Below, in pieces: positions 8,728 to 17,785 of a stretch of DNA of 64,000 bases; within the stretch, counting starts at the first letter, position 1, and each line of letters starts with the position of its first letter. A model generated the notes under the pieces. The model was not told where the DNA came from and ran no database searches. It saw only the letters and a list, made by a program, of their open reading frames with translations. A program made the position numbers and the translations under genes. Where the stretch lies: assembly GCA_964484195.1 (NCBI GenBank), contig CAZAER010000003.1, positions 1-64,000 on the forward strand, given 5' to 3'. This DNA is from JALHOP01 sp964484195 (GTDB lineage Bacteria; Myxococcota; XYA12-FULL-58-9; JALHOP01).

Positions 8728-9908
8728 GCCACCTGCTCCGCCAACGCGGTCAAGACACTACCGGCGCCGATGCGCATGCGGTTGCCGCGCCAGAGGATCG
8801 TACGTTTGACTGCTGCTGTGCACCACACGGCCATCACGAGAAAGTCTTTGACGGGAACGAGAGCCAGATACTTCATGGGCATGCGCTGTCCCCGCAGGCG
8901 CATGAACAGAGTGGCGTCAGAACCCAACTTCATCAAGGTGCCAACGCCCAGCGCGATGGCAAGTGAGCCGGCGTAGTCGAGGTCTCGCCCCCAGACGCTC
9001 AAGGCCAGCGCCGCCAGGAACAGCCAGGGCAGGGGATTGGTGAAGGTCTCTGCGAGAAAGACCCCTGGGGCAATTCGCCGCCGCATCTGAGCCCAGCGGA
9101 CATGCCGATTCAGGAACTCGCGGAGGCTGCGCTCGCAGGTGACCGTTGGCAGCGCCTGCACCGACAAGGCTACGCGGTGACCCGCGCGATGGAAGCGGTC
9201 GCCGAGGATGTAGTCTTCGGCGAGCACGTCTTTCACGGCATGCCAGCCTCCGAGTGCAGCGAGCGCGCTCTGCCTCATCAGCATGGACTTGCCGATGACG
9301 CACGGTCGTCGCGCGAGGCCATCCGTCGCACAAACCGCGGACACGACGAACGACGCGAGGTGCAGGTTTTCCAGCACTGCCCCCAGCGATCGTTCATGCG
9401 TGCCCACGAGAACGCTGTGAACCAGCCCGACGCGCGCATCCGCGAGCTCAGCCGCGAGCGCGCGCACGTAATCGGGACCGGCCCGCACGTTCGAATCGGA
9501 GATCAAAATGTAGTCATGGCTCGCGAAGCCGCACATGTGTGCGAGATTCACGACCTTGGGATTCGCGCCGAGCGGCGGGGCACCCGAGACGACCACGATG
9601 CGAACCGAGGGATTCTCGTCGCGGACACGGCGCGCAACCGTGAGGGCGGGGTCGTCGTCGTCGCAGGCTCCGAAGACGAGCTCGAGCGCCGGGTAGTCTT
9701 GCCGGGCAAGCGAGCTCAAGTTCTCGTAGAGCTCGTCGTCGATGCCCTTCAGGGGCTTCAAGATGCTGATGGGTGGAAAAGCGCCACCCTGCCTCGCGCG
9801 CCGCGACAAGACCTTGTGTGTTACAGCGGACAATAACAACGTCGTGACCAGAGCTGCCACCGCCGCTGACGCGAGGATGAGCACCAAAAGCTCTTCCATG
9901 GCGGACAC
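8724..9908 (-). CDS. Family 21 (ceramide-glucosyltransferase-like) glycosyltransferase
   Basis: The 394-residue protein has an N-terminal membrane anchor (residues 5-30), then a GT-A domain with the ceramide glucosyltransferase signature: D1 in GACDDDDP, D2 in LISDSNVRAG, D3 in VLAEDYILG, and the RxxRW-like motif RHVRWAQMRRR. Hydrophobic C-terminal segments follow. HpnI-type enzymes of hopanoid synthesis share this fold and are the main alternative. The frame opens with GTG at 9908; an ATG three codons later (9899) is an equally good start. It leads a three-gene overlapping set with PAP2 and a MurG-like transferase. Bacterial sphingolipids occur in several myxobacteria, which makes a glycosphingolipid product plausible but unproven. 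Confidence 0.88.
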   Translation of the reverse strand: MSAMEELLVLILASAAVAALVTTLLLSAVTHKVLSRRARQGGAFPPISILKPLKGIDDELYENLSSLARQDYPALELVFGACDDDDPALTVARRVRDENPSVRIVVVSGAPPLGANPKVVNLAHMCGFASHDYILISDSNVRAGPDYVRALAAELADARVGLVHSVLVGTHERSLGAVLENLHLASFVVSAVCATDGLARRPCVIGKSMLMRQSALAALGGWHAVKDVLAEDYILGDRFHRAGHRVALSVQALPTVTCERSLREFLNRHVRWAQMRRRIAPGVFLAETFTNPLPWLFLAALALSVWGRDLDYAGSLAIALGVGTLMKLGSDATLFMRLRGQRMPMKYLALVPVKDFLVMAVWCTAAVKRTILWRGNRMRIGAGSVLTALAEQVA

Positions 9909-9963
9909 CGTCGCCTACCCATGTGACGACGGCCGTCAGCGATCGTGACATCTTGCCTACGAT

Positions 9964-10440
9964 TCAGCGACGCAGCTTGCCGAGCTCTTCGGGCCCCCAA
10001 AGGTGCACGAGCATGAAGCGACCGGCGCGCGGCTTGCCGGTGAGGTGCGCAACACCTGCTTTTTCGAGCATGTACACGTGGGCGCCGCGCGGGCTGCCGT
10101 TGCAGCACCAAGCGATGAGCTGGGTGAGCCAGGGCTCGTGTCCGACGACCGCCACTGAATCGCCATCGAGTTGGCGCAGGAGCTTGTCACGGGGTGCTCG
10201 GGTCAGCTCTTCGGTGACCTCGGGCTCGTTGTCGCATAGCGAGCGCAGCACTTCCGTGGTCTGCACTGCCCGCTTCCACGGACTGGTGTAGATGTTGTCG
10301 AAGCGGATGCCGAGCGACTTGAGACCCTTGCGCACGCGCCCGAGCTCGCGCCGTCCCTCCGGCGTGAGAGCGCGCGACGGATCGTGGCGGAGCTCTCCTT
10401 TCGGGACAGCGATGCCGTGGCGGATGACGAATAGGTCCAC
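9964..10440 (-). CDS. sixA: Phosphohistidine phosphatase SixA
   Basis: The 158-residue histidine-phosphatase-superfamily protein starts GTG (MDLFVIRHGIAVPKGE) and carries the RHG motif, RALTPEGRRELGRV, YTSPWKRAVQTTEVL, and the second catalytic His in VAVVGHEPWLTQLI. It matches SixA, which removes phosphate from His in phosphorelay proteins, in both length and motif order. TAGGAGCGG, whose first three bases are the stop codon of the Kef gene, gives the ribosome site. The gene sits 12 nt downstream of the antiporter gene, so both are probably co-transcribed. Confidence 0.9.
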   Translation of the reverse strand: MDLFVIRHGIAVPKGELRHDPSRALTPEGRRELGRVRKGLKSLGIRFDNIYTSPWKRAVQTTEVLRSLCDNEPEVTEELTRAPRDKLLRQLDGDSVAVVGHEPWLTQLIAWCCNGSPRGAHVYMLEKAGVAHLTGKPRAGRFMLVHLWGPEELGKLRR

Positions 10441-10452
10441 TGGGCACCGCTC

Positions 10453-12222
10453 CTAGATCGCTTCGCGTTCGTCTTGCTTGAGAATCTCTTCGAGGTCCTG
10501 GGCGTAAGACTTCGCCGAGGCGATGAGCGCCTTCGTGTCGTTGCGCAGAGGGTACATCTTGCGCACCTGCGCTTCGTCGTACTCGGCGAAGGTGTTGGCG
10601 GTGCGTCGCGCCGCAAGACTCGTGAAGCCGAGCTCTTCGAGAGTGAGTCGACTCATCTCGACGCTACCGAAGAAGTTCTCGCGCACCACTTGGGTGACGC
10701 CTTCTCCGAGCAACGCAAAGGCATGTTGACGATTGCGGGCGCGCGCCACGACGTGCAGGTGTGGAAAGTTCTCTTGCACGATCTTCAAGGTACGCATCGA
10801 GGCCTCGAAGTCATCGATGGCGAGCACGAAAACCTCGGCCCTGTCCGCTTTGGCGGCACGTAACAAGTCGAGACGCGAGGCGTCGCCGTAATACACTTTG
10901 TTGCCGAAGTTGCGCACGAAATCGACGTGCTGAGCGCTGGCGTCGAGGGCGGTGAAGGGAATACCGCGCGACAAGAGGATGCGGCCGACGATCTGACCGA
11001 CGCGACCGAAGCCCGCGATGATCACGCGGCTGTGGTCGTCGGGCATGGTATCGAAATCGCGCTTCTCCTCGTCGTCTCCGAGCCGCTTGAAGACGGCGTC
11101 ACGCAGGACGAAGAGCAGGGGTGTGGTGACGAGCGACAGGGTCACCACCACGACGAGCAACTCGCCCATGTGCGGGCTCAGGACGCCGGCCTTCATCGAA
11201 TCGGCGAAGATGACGAACGCGAACTCACCGCCTTGCGACGCGGCGATGGCGAGGCTCGCGGCGTTGCGATTCCCGAGCTTGGTGAAGCGGCCGATGCCGA
11301 AGAGAACGCCGGCCTTCAGCGCGACGAGCCCCAGCGTCAGCCCGATCACGGTCAGCGGTTCGCTCGCGAGCAACCGGAGATTTGCCGACATGCCGACCGC
11401 GACGAAGAACAAGCCGAGCAAGAGCCCTTTGAACGGCTCGATGTCCGCTTCGAGCTCGTGACGGTATTCGGAATCGGCGAGCAGCACCCCCGCGAGAAAC
11501 GCGCCCAGCGGCATCGACAGGCCGACGGCGTGAACTGCGCTCGCCGTGCCGATGACCACGAGCAGCGCCGAAGCGGTCGATAGATCCTGGCTACGAATGT
11601 TGGCTACGAGGCGAAACGCCGGCCGCAAGAGGAAGCGCCCGACGATGACGAGCACCGCGAGCACTCCGACCACGACGCCGATCCGCAACAGCGGATGATG
11701 GGTGCCCTCGGTGGCGGTAGGGTTACCGAGCAACGGGATGAGCGCCAACGCGGGAATCGCCGCGATGTCTTGGAAGAGCAAGATCCCGAATGCGCTCCGC
11801 CCGTGGGGTGCCGCCAGCTCGTTCTTCTCGCCGAGGATCTGCGTCGCGATGGCCGTCGACGACATGGCGAGGGCGATGCCGATGGCGATGCCGGCCTGCC
11901 ACGTCGTGCCCAGCGTGATGGCAACGGCGCAAACCGTGAGCGTCGTGAGCCCGACCTGCAAGCTGCCGATCCCGAAGACGTGAGCCCGCATCTTCCAGAG
12001 GCGCGCCGGTTGGAGCTCGAGGCCGATGAGGAACAGCATCAGCACCACGCCCAGCTCGGCGATGTGCAACGTGCCTTCGACGTTGCCGACCAGCGCGAAG
12101 CCAGACGGGCCGATGGCTGCGCCGGCCGCGAGGTAGCCGAGCACCGACCCGAGACCCATACGCTGGAAGATGACGACCGCGACGACGGCGGCGGCAAGGA
12201 AGATGAGGGTGGTGATGAGCAT
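10453..12222 (-). CDS. Kef-type (CPA2) cation/proton antiporter with RCK domain
   Basis: The 589-residue protein has about 12 membrane helices (residues 1-380) with the CPA2 signature GVVLMLFLIGLEL and PLGAFLAGVLLADSEYRHELE. A cytoplasmic TrkA-N (RCK) NAD-binding domain follows (RVIIAGFGRVGQIVGRIL, with GxGxxG). The family exchanges K+ or Na+ for H+ and is gated by ligands at the RCK domain. The start at 12222 shares one base with the MATE stop (TGATG), and family alignment begins exactly there, so the 63 upstream codons are rejected. No KefF/KefG partner is next to it. Confidence 0.92.
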   Translation of the reverse strand: MLITTLIFLAAAVVAVVIFQRMGLGSVLGYLAAGAAIGPSGFALVGNVEGTLHIAELGVVLMLFLIGLELQPARLWKMRAHVFGIGSLQVGLTTLTVCAVAITLGTTWQAGIAIGIALAMSSTAIATQILGEKNELAAPHGRSAFGILLFQDIAAIPALALIPLLGNPTATEGTHHPLLRIGVVVGVLAVLVIVGRFLLRPAFRLVANIRSQDLSTASALLVVIGTASAVHAVGLSMPLGAFLAGVLLADSEYRHELEADIEPFKGLLLGLFFVAVGMSANLRLLASEPLTVIGLTLGLVALKAGVLFGIGRFTKLGNRNAASLAIAASQGGEFAFVIFADSMKAGVLSPHMGELLVVVVTLSLVTTPLLFVLRDAVFKRLGDDEEKRDFDTMPDDHSRVIIAGFGRVGQIVGRILLSRGIPFTALDASAQHVDFVRNFGNKVYYGDASRLDLLRAAKADRAEVFVLAIDDFEASMRTLKIVQENFPHLHVVARARNRQHAFALLGEGVTQVVRENFFGSVEMSRLTLEELGFTSLAARRTANTFAEYDEAQVRKMYPLRNDTKALIASAKSYAQDLEEILKQDEREAI

Positions 12223-13586
12223 CAAACGTTCTCGGTGAGGGCGATGCGCCGCCAGCCACCGGAACGAAACCTGAACACGAGGATGACGGCAAGCAACATG
12301 ATGTAGGCCGTGACCCAGAGCATGACCGCGACGTTGCCGTGTCCGAAGTAGCGGACACTGATGAACGATCCGGGCGCGAAGACGAACCATGCGAGCGCCG
12401 CGCGGGCCCACATGGTGAACGTCGTATCGCCGGCGGCGCGTAGGCCCTCGGCATAGGCCATCGAGGTCGCGTCGAAGATCGCCCAGAGCGGCGAGAGGCG
12501 CAGCATGGTGACACCGGTGGCCATCAAGAGGGCGGCGTTCGGATCATCCTGGCTCACGAACAGCCCCATGAGCGTCGCGGGAATCACCAGGTAGGCGAGG
12601 CCGCAGAGCGACATCCACGCAATGTTGGAGAGCGCCGCCATGCGCAAGGTCCGCGGCACGTCGTCTTTATGACCCGCGCCAATCGCCTGGCCGATGAGGA
12701 CCGCGCCGGCGCTCGACAACGCGAACGCCGGCATGAAGGCGACGCTGTTCAAGTTCATGACCGACATGAAGGCGGCGAGGGCGCTGGTCCCGAGGCCGGT
12801 GAGCACCACGTTCAAGAAGAAGCTGAACGCCGCGAAATCGAGAAACCAGTTCAAGCCCGACGGCACGCCGAAGCGCAGCATCTCCCAGAGCTCGCTCCGC
12901 TTGAGCGGTGTCTTCGCGAGGCCGCGGCTCTCCCGGACGAAGTAGATGAAGAACGCCGCGAAGCCGATCATCGTCGAGATCGAGCTCGTCCACGCTGCGC
13001 CCGCGACACCGAGCGCCGGGAAGCCGAGGTTGCCGCGGATGAACAACAGGTTGCCGATCACGTCGACGACCATGACCGCGACCGCGATCACCATCGGCAG
13101 GCGCGTGTTGCCGAGGCCCGAATAGTAGTTGCTCAGAGCCTCGAGGCCGATGGCAGCTCCACCCGCGATGAGACGAATGCGCAAATACGTTTCCAGGTGA
13201 GCGCGTACGTCGGGCGCGTACTCGAAGGGCAAGAGGAGCTGGTGAATGAACAAGGCCGCGACGAGGCACACCACTTGTGTCGCCACCGCCACCGCGAGCC
13301 CGTACCAAGCAAACCGCCGGGCGCCGGCGAGGTCGCCTTTCCCGAAGAGCTGCGACGCGAAGCTCGAGACGATGAAGACGATGCCGAACGGGAAGATGAA
13401 GATGTTGAACGAGTTGAACGACCCGGTGGTGGTGGCGGCGAGCGCGGCCTCGCCGAGGTAGCCGACCATGAAGGCGTCGAAGATGCCGGCGACCACTTGG
13501 GTCGAACGCGAGATGATGATGGGCCAGGCGAGGGTGAACAACCCGCCGAGCGTCGGTCTGGAATAGGTAGCGGTAGCAGACGACAT
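12222..13586 (-). CDS. MATE-family multidrug/Na+ efflux transporter
   Basis: The 454-residue, 12-helix protein resembles NorM/DinF. Both halves begin with the family repeat pattern, as in LAWPIIISRSTQVVAGIFDAFMVGYLG and LRFGVPSGLNWFLDFAAFS. It probably exports cationic compounds using a Na+ or H+ gradient. The ATG at 13586 has GAGG 10 nt upstream. It is first in a minus-strand run (MATE, Kef, SixA) with 1-nt and 12-nt junctions, and is divergent from the DUF1592 gene. Substrate unknown. Confidence 0.92.
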   Translation of the reverse strand: MSSATATYSRPTLGGLFTLAWPIIISRSTQVVAGIFDAFMVGYLGEAALAATTTGSFNSFNIFIFPFGIVFIVSSFASQLFGKGDLAGARRFAWYGLAVAVATQVVCLVAALFIHQLLLPFEYAPDVRAHLETYLRIRLIAGGAAIGLEALSNYYSGLGNTRLPMVIAVAVMVVDVIGNLLFIRGNLGFPALGVAGAAWTSSISTMIGFAAFFIYFVRESRGLAKTPLKRSELWEMLRFGVPSGLNWFLDFAAFSFFLNVVLTGLGTSALAAFMSVMNLNSVAFMPAFALSSAGAVLIGQAIGAGHKDDVPRTLRMAALSNIAWMSLCGLAYLVIPATLMGLFVSQDDPNAALLMATGVTMLRLSPLWAIFDATSMAYAEGLRAAGDTTFTMWARAALAWFVFAPGSFISVRYFGHGNVAVMLWVTAYIMLLAVILVFRFRSGGWRRIALTENV

Positions 13587-13640
13587 CGGGGAACGGCCTC
13601 TGGGCGTCCGGCAGATCTCATGGCCGCGCAGCCAGGGTCA

Positions 13641-13668
13641 ATCTGTGGTCACGCGTACGTATCTGTGG
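13641..13668. promoter_or_regulatory. Direct repeat ATCTGTGG, 20-bp spacing, in a divergent intergenic region
   Basis: ATCTGTGG occurs at 13641-13648 and again at 13661-13668, exactly two helical turns apart. It lies between the divergent MATE (start 13586) and DUF1592 (start 13753) genes. Such spacing is typical of activator half-sites bound on one DNA face. No cognate regulator is adjacent, so the role is inferred. Confidence 0.35.
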
Positions 13669-13752
13669 CCTCACCGCTACAGTTCCGGAAATAGATCGTC
13701 AAACAAATCAACGGTGTAGCTCTGGCGCGGAATCTGCTTAGTAGAGGCGCCC

Positions 13753-15444
13753 ATGTTGCAACGAGCCCACCACCATGTGCTCCGCGCGCCGGTCCTCATG
13801 GCCGGCGTGTGCCTTGCCGCGTGCAACGGCATGATCGGCGATGCGTTGGTCGGTGGCGCGAACGACAATCCGCAAGCTGCCTGCGTCGATCGCAGCGTCA
13901 TGGGCACCGCCGACACCGCCGTGCGTCGGCTATCGAGCACCGAGCTGCACAACAGCCTGCGCGCGCTCGTCGGCGACGACGTGTGGTCCGCGATACCGGC
14001 CGCGGTGTCGACGTTGCCTATCGACGGCGATGCCCGCGAGCTGTTCGCTCCCGGTGCCGATGCCGGCCTCGTCGACTCCATGGTCGAGGTCGCGAGCGAA
14101 GCTGCCAGCCGCATCGCCGGCGACAACACCATTCGCCAACGCATCGTCGGCACCTGTGCGACGACCGACCATCCGGTCGACGCCTGCGTGCGCACCTTCG
14201 TGCAGACCTTCGGTAAGCGCGCGTATCGCCGGCCACTCACCAACGACGAGGTGACGACCTATCTCCAGGGCTACGCTGCAACCGACGCCGAAGTCGCTCT
14301 CCAGGTGTTGATTGCACGTCTTCTGATGGCGCCGTCGACGCAGTTCGTCATCGAAGCGGGGGAGAGCGTCGAGGGTAAGCGCGTCCGCCTGAGCGGATTC
14401 GAAGTCGCCTCGCGCCTGGCTTTCGCGGTCACTCAACGGGCTCCGGACGACGCGCTCCTCGCGGCTGCCGACCGTGGCGAGCTCTCGACGCTGCCGCAGG
14501 TGCAAGCCCAGGCCCGCCGGCTCATGGCTACCCCGGAGGCGCGCGAGACTCTGCGCGAGCTAGGGCGCTACTGGTTCAACTTTGCGCACATCCAGCCGAG
14601 CACACGCACCGCTGGCCGCTTGGGCTGGAGCTCCGAGGGCTTGAGCCAGGAGGTGCAACGCGAGGCCTTGGACTTCGTCGAGCACGTGGTCTTCGAGCAG
14701 GCAGGCGGCATCGGCGAGCTCCTGTCGACGAACATGGTGTTCCCTGCGGGGGAGCGCATCGCGCGCATCTACGGGACGTCCGTTGCGGCGGACGGAGTCG
14801 GCATCGTGCCGAGCGAGCCGCGGCGCGGTATTCTCACCCGTGCGGCCCTCCTCGTGAACACGCTCGATCACACGTCACCCATCCACCGTGGGGCAAACCT
14901 TTTGCGGCGCTCGCTCTGTCAGGACATTCCGACGCCAGATCCCGAGCAGGTTTCCGAACGTCAGGCCGAGGTCCAGGAGTTCACGCGCGAAGAGCACTCG
15001 ACACGCGAAATCACCGACAACCTGACGTCGCCGGCGTTCTGTCAGACCTGCCATCAGAGCATCAATGCGGTCGGCTACCTCTTCGAGGGCTACGACGAGC
15101 TCGGCATGAAGCGCACGAAGGAAGTGGTCTACGACGAGGCCAACTCGGTCATCGCAGAGCACGCGGTCGACACGAGCGTCGGCAACTTGAGCCTCGCGGG
15201 CATCGACTCGGGCGCGCTATCGGGGAGCGACGCGCTCGTCGACTTCTTGCTCGGCCAGGAGCCCTTGGTCGCGGAGTGTTTCGCGCGACAGGCGCTACGC
15301 TTCGTTCGCTACCGCAAAGACACCCGCAGCGACGCTTGCGCCATCGACGACGCAGCCGCGGTCATGGCGCAAGGTGGCTCGCTCGTCGATGGTTTCGTCG
15401 CTCTCGCGGGTGGCGAGCAGATCTTCTGGCGAGGTAGCCCGTGA
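13753..15444 (+). CDS. DUF1592/DUF1588/DUF1585-domain lipoprotein (cytochrome-like)
   Basis: The 563-residue protein has a lipoprotein signal (GVCLAAC, cysteine at about residue 24). The domain order matches secreted planctomycete and myxobacterial proteins: DUF1587/1595-like (VRRLSSTELHNSLRALVGDD; VQTFGKRAYRRPLTNDEV), DUF1592 (FEVASRLAFAVTQRAPDD), DUF1588 (RGILTRAALLVNTLDHTSPIHRG and FCQTCHQSINAVGYLFEGYDELG), and DUF1585 (CFARQALRFVRYRKD). CQTCH has the form of a c-type heme attachment site. The gene overlaps the DUF1552 gene by 4 nt (GTGA), the usual partner. Biochemical function is not established; extracellular redox or polymer breakdown has been suggested for the family. Confidence 0.9.
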   Translation: MLQRAHHHVLRAPVLMAGVCLAACNGMIGDALVGGANDNPQAACVDRSVMGTADTAVRRLSSTELHNSLRALVGDDVWSAIPAAVSTLPIDGDARELFAPGADAGLVDSMVEVASEAASRIAGDNTIRQRIVGTCATTDHPVDACVRTFVQTFGKRAYRRPLTNDEVTTYLQGYAATDAEVALQVLIARLLMAPSTQFVIEAGESVEGKRVRLSGFEVASRLAFAVTQRAPDDALLAAADRGELSTLPQVQAQARRLMATPEARETLRELGRYWFNFAHIQPSTRTAGRLGWSSEGLSQEVQREALDFVEHVVFEQAGGIGELLSTNMVFPAGERIARIYGTSVAADGVGIVPSEPRRGILTRAALLVNTLDHTSPIHRGANLLRRSLCQDIPTPDPEQVSERQAEVQEFTREEHSTREITDNLTSPAFCQTCHQSINAVGYLFEGYDELGMKRTKEVVYDEANSVIAEHAVDTSVGNLSLAGIDSGALSGSDALVDFLLGQEPLVAECFARQALRFVRYRKDTRSDACAIDDAAAVMAQGGSLVDGFVALAGGEQIFWRGSP

Positions 15445-16910
15445 CGCCGTTCACCCGACGTATGTTCTTGCGCGGCTTGGGGGGCAGTCTCCTCGCCATC
15501 CCGTTTTTGCCTTCGATGATTCGCGACGCCAAAGCGCAGAGCGGTGCGCCGCTGCGTTACGTGCAGGCGTTCAGCCGCTTCGGCCGGCCGCCTCAGTATT
15601 GGTATCCGGCTGACCCCACCGAGCAAGTGTCACCCAACGTCTTCAAAAAGCGTCTTGTCGATTATAGCGGACCTATGTCGCACATCTTGGGCTCGCAATG
15701 GGACGGACTGCGCAACAAGGTCACGTTGATTCGTGGCCTCGACGCCATGGTTAAGGACTGGGACAATCACAGCCTCGGCTTCCCGAGCACCGCGAGCAGC
15801 ACCGACGGCAACGGGACCGACCCGACTCAGAATTTCCGCTATTCCATCGACTCGGTGCTCGACGAGACGTCGAGCTTCTACCCGAGCACGCCGAAGATCC
15901 GTGTTTTGAGGCTCACACCCCTGCGTGACGGCCAGCAGACCCCGGGTGACGGACCGAAGTGGTCATTCTCGTGGCGCCAGCAAGGCTCCGACGGCCTCAC
16001 ACCCATCCCGCCGATCGAGAACCTCGATGCCGCCTTCAACACCATCTTTGGCGGCGTGCCGGTATCGCAAGACGATCGGCCCCTACGCGCACGACGCAAG
16101 CTGGCCGACCTAGTGCTCGAGGACTACCGCAGGGTGCAGAGCTCGCCACGCCTGTCTGCAGACGACAAGCGCCGGCTCGAAAACTACGTCGGCCTGGTCA
16201 GCGATGTGCAGCAACGCCTACTCGATGACCGCGCTGCCTGCGATCAGATCTCGCTGGTCAGCGCGAGCGACAATGCCAAGCTCCAGACCAACGCGATCGA
16301 CCTCGCGGTCGCGGCACTCGCCTGCGACGCGACGCGCATCGTCAGCTACGTCCTGGCGGCGTGGACCTTCACGAGCACCGACCTCGCGCTCGGCCTGCAT
16401 GACTCGGCGCACAACAATCCCGATATCAACCGCGAGCACAATCTCTGGGTGTCGCAGCGCATCGCCGAGCTCATGACGAAGATGGATCAAGTCGAGGAGG
16501 CCAACGGCAAGACGCTGCTCGACAACTCCATCGTCTACTACGGTAACTGCGCGTCGCAGGGGAACCACGGGCACTGCGATGCGCCGGTGCTGGTCGGGGG
16601 TAGCGCCGGCGGACGTCTGCGCACGGGCGAATACATCGACTACCGGCAGCGCCCATTCGTGAACCTGCCCGACGCGTATACGGTCAACGATCCCAGCTTG
16701 AAGGCCGGCCGCCCCTACAACGAGCTGCTGGTGACGTTCTTCCGGGCGCTCGGCTTGCAGCCCAGCCAGTGGCGGCGCTTGGGTCAAACCAGCGGATTCG
16801 GGGAGTACACGATCCGCGCGCATCCGACGCTCGGCACGCAGCTCGGCAACATCTACGCCTCGTATCTCGATGGCGATCGCGACGCCGCATTGCCCTATTA
16901 CCTGGTCTGA
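15441..16910 (+). CDS. DUF1552 family protein, Tat-exported
   Basis: The 489-residue protein starts with GTG inside the stop of the previous gene. The N-terminus TRRMFLRGLGGSLLAIPFLP is a twin-arginine signal, so the protein is exported folded, often meaning a bound cofactor. Body motifs typical of DUF1552 include TLIRGLDAMVKDWDNHSLGFPS, SIDSVLDE, DKRRLENYVGLVSDVQQRL, NPDINREHNLWVSQRIAELM, and the terminal NELLVTFFRALGL. A metal or sulfatase-like fold has been noted for relatives, but activity is unknown. Translationally coupled to the DUF1592 gene. Confidence 0.92.
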   Translation: MTPFTRRMFLRGLGGSLLAIPFLPSMIRDAKAQSGAPLRYVQAFSRFGRPPQYWYPADPTEQVSPNVFKKRLVDYSGPMSHILGSQWDGLRNKVTLIRGLDAMVKDWDNHSLGFPSTASSTDGNGTDPTQNFRYSIDSVLDETSSFYPSTPKIRVLRLTPLRDGQQTPGDGPKWSFSWRQQGSDGLTPIPPIENLDAAFNTIFGGVPVSQDDRPLRARRKLADLVLEDYRRVQSSPRLSADDKRRLENYVGLVSDVQQRLLDDRAACDQISLVSASDNAKLQTNAIDLAVAALACDATRIVSYVLAAWTFTSTDLALGLHDSAHNNPDINREHNLWVSQRIAELMTKMDQVEEANGKTLLDNSIVYYGNCASQGNHGHCDAPVLVGGSAGGRLRTGEYIDYRQRPFVNLPDAYTVNDPSLKAGRPYNELLVTFFRALGLQPSQWRRLGQTSGFGEYTIRAHPTLGTQLGNIYASYLDGDRDAALPYYLV

Positions 16911-16926
16911 GGCTACACGTACCCGC

Positions 16927-17448
16927 GTGAACAAGCTCTACGCTATCGCGGTCATGTGTTTCTTCGTCGCTTGTAGTGGGGACGAGCCGGAAGGCTCAGT
17001 CGTGTGCGACGGTGACGAGTGTGTCTGTCGGGGCGGTACGAACTGCGACATCCCGTGCGCCGACGACGACGCCTGCATTTCGACCTGCTCGGATTTCTCC
17101 GGCACCTGCGACCTGACGTGTGACGATGCCTGCGATCTGACCTGCAACAACGGCCCCACCTGCAACATGACGTGCGGGGGCGACTGCCTGCTCAGCTGCC
17201 GCGAGACTCAACGCTGCAACGCGGACTGCGGTGAGAACTGTGTCTACAGCTGCGCGAACGCCGCGACCTGTTCGGTCGTCGTCGGTGCCAACAGCTCCGT
17301 GCGCTGTGAAGAAGGCTCCACCTGCAACGTGACCTGCACCGGTGCCTGCCGTGTGCGCTGCGAAGTCGTCGGCACCTGCAACGTCCTGTGCCCGAGCAGT
17401 CTCGACCGCGAGATCTGCAATGACGGCTTTGCCTGCGGCAACTGCTGA
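16927..17448 (+). CDS. Cysteine-ladder lipoprotein
   Basis: The start is GTG at 16927, 16 nt after the DUF1552 stop; it yields a short lipoprotein signal with lipobox FFVAC. The 173-residue product has 32 cysteines, 31 in the mature part, arranged as repeating CxxxC/CxxxxC units (CDLTC, CNMTC, CLLSC, CNADC, CVYSC, CNVTC, CRVRC, CNVLC). The regular spacing suggests a disulfide-stapled solenoid rather than metal clusters. A secreted surface role is inferred from the signal; co-transcription with the DUF1592/DUF1552 pair is likely from the spacing. Confidence 0.85.
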   Translation: MNKLYAIAVMCFFVACSGDEPEGSVVCDGDECVCRGGTNCDIPCADDDACISTCSDFSGTCDLTCDDACDLTCNNGPTCNMTCGGDCLLSCRETQRCNADCGENCVYSCANAATCSVVVGANSSVRCEEGSTCNVTCTGACRVRCEVVGTCNVLCPSSLDREICNDGFACGNC

Positions 17449-17466
17449 CATGGTGGTTTCCAACCT

Positions 17467-17682
17467 CTAGGCGACAAAAAGCTTCATCAGGATGCGGACC
17501 AAAAACCCGCGGCGGCCGCTCAAGGCGTCGCTGAGGGTGAGGAGTCGAATCTCGTCCAAAGAAGCTTCGCCATAACCGCCCAAGGGCGCGAAAACATTAG
17601 CGTTCACGACACATTGTCCTTTCGAAGCCGCGTCCATCGCGCCCTCAACTGAACGACGTTCAACACCGCCGGCTTTCGACAT
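17467..17682 (-). CDS. Small hypothetical protein (71 aa)
   Basis: From the ATG at 17682 the frame reads MSKAGGVERRSVEGAMDAA and ends LSGRRGFLVRILMKLFVA. GGGTGACG stands directly before the ATG. The composition (acidic/basic balance, hydrophobic C-terminal helix) looks coding, and this strand is otherwise the only use of the 300 bp between the Cys-ladder and ppk1 genes. I do not recognise the family. It could be a spurious frame. Confidence 0.45.
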   Translation of the reverse strand: MSKAGGVERRSVEGAMDAASKGQCVVNANVFAPLGGYGEASLDEIRLLTLSDALSGRRGFLVRILMKLFVA

Positions 17683-17785
17683 CGTCACCCGATAAAAAGC
17701 GAAAATTTGTGCTCTCGCCCTGGATGCCGGCCAAAATGGGCCGGGCGTGACAGGTTTCGTCCCGCACGCTAGAAGGCCAGGCCAG

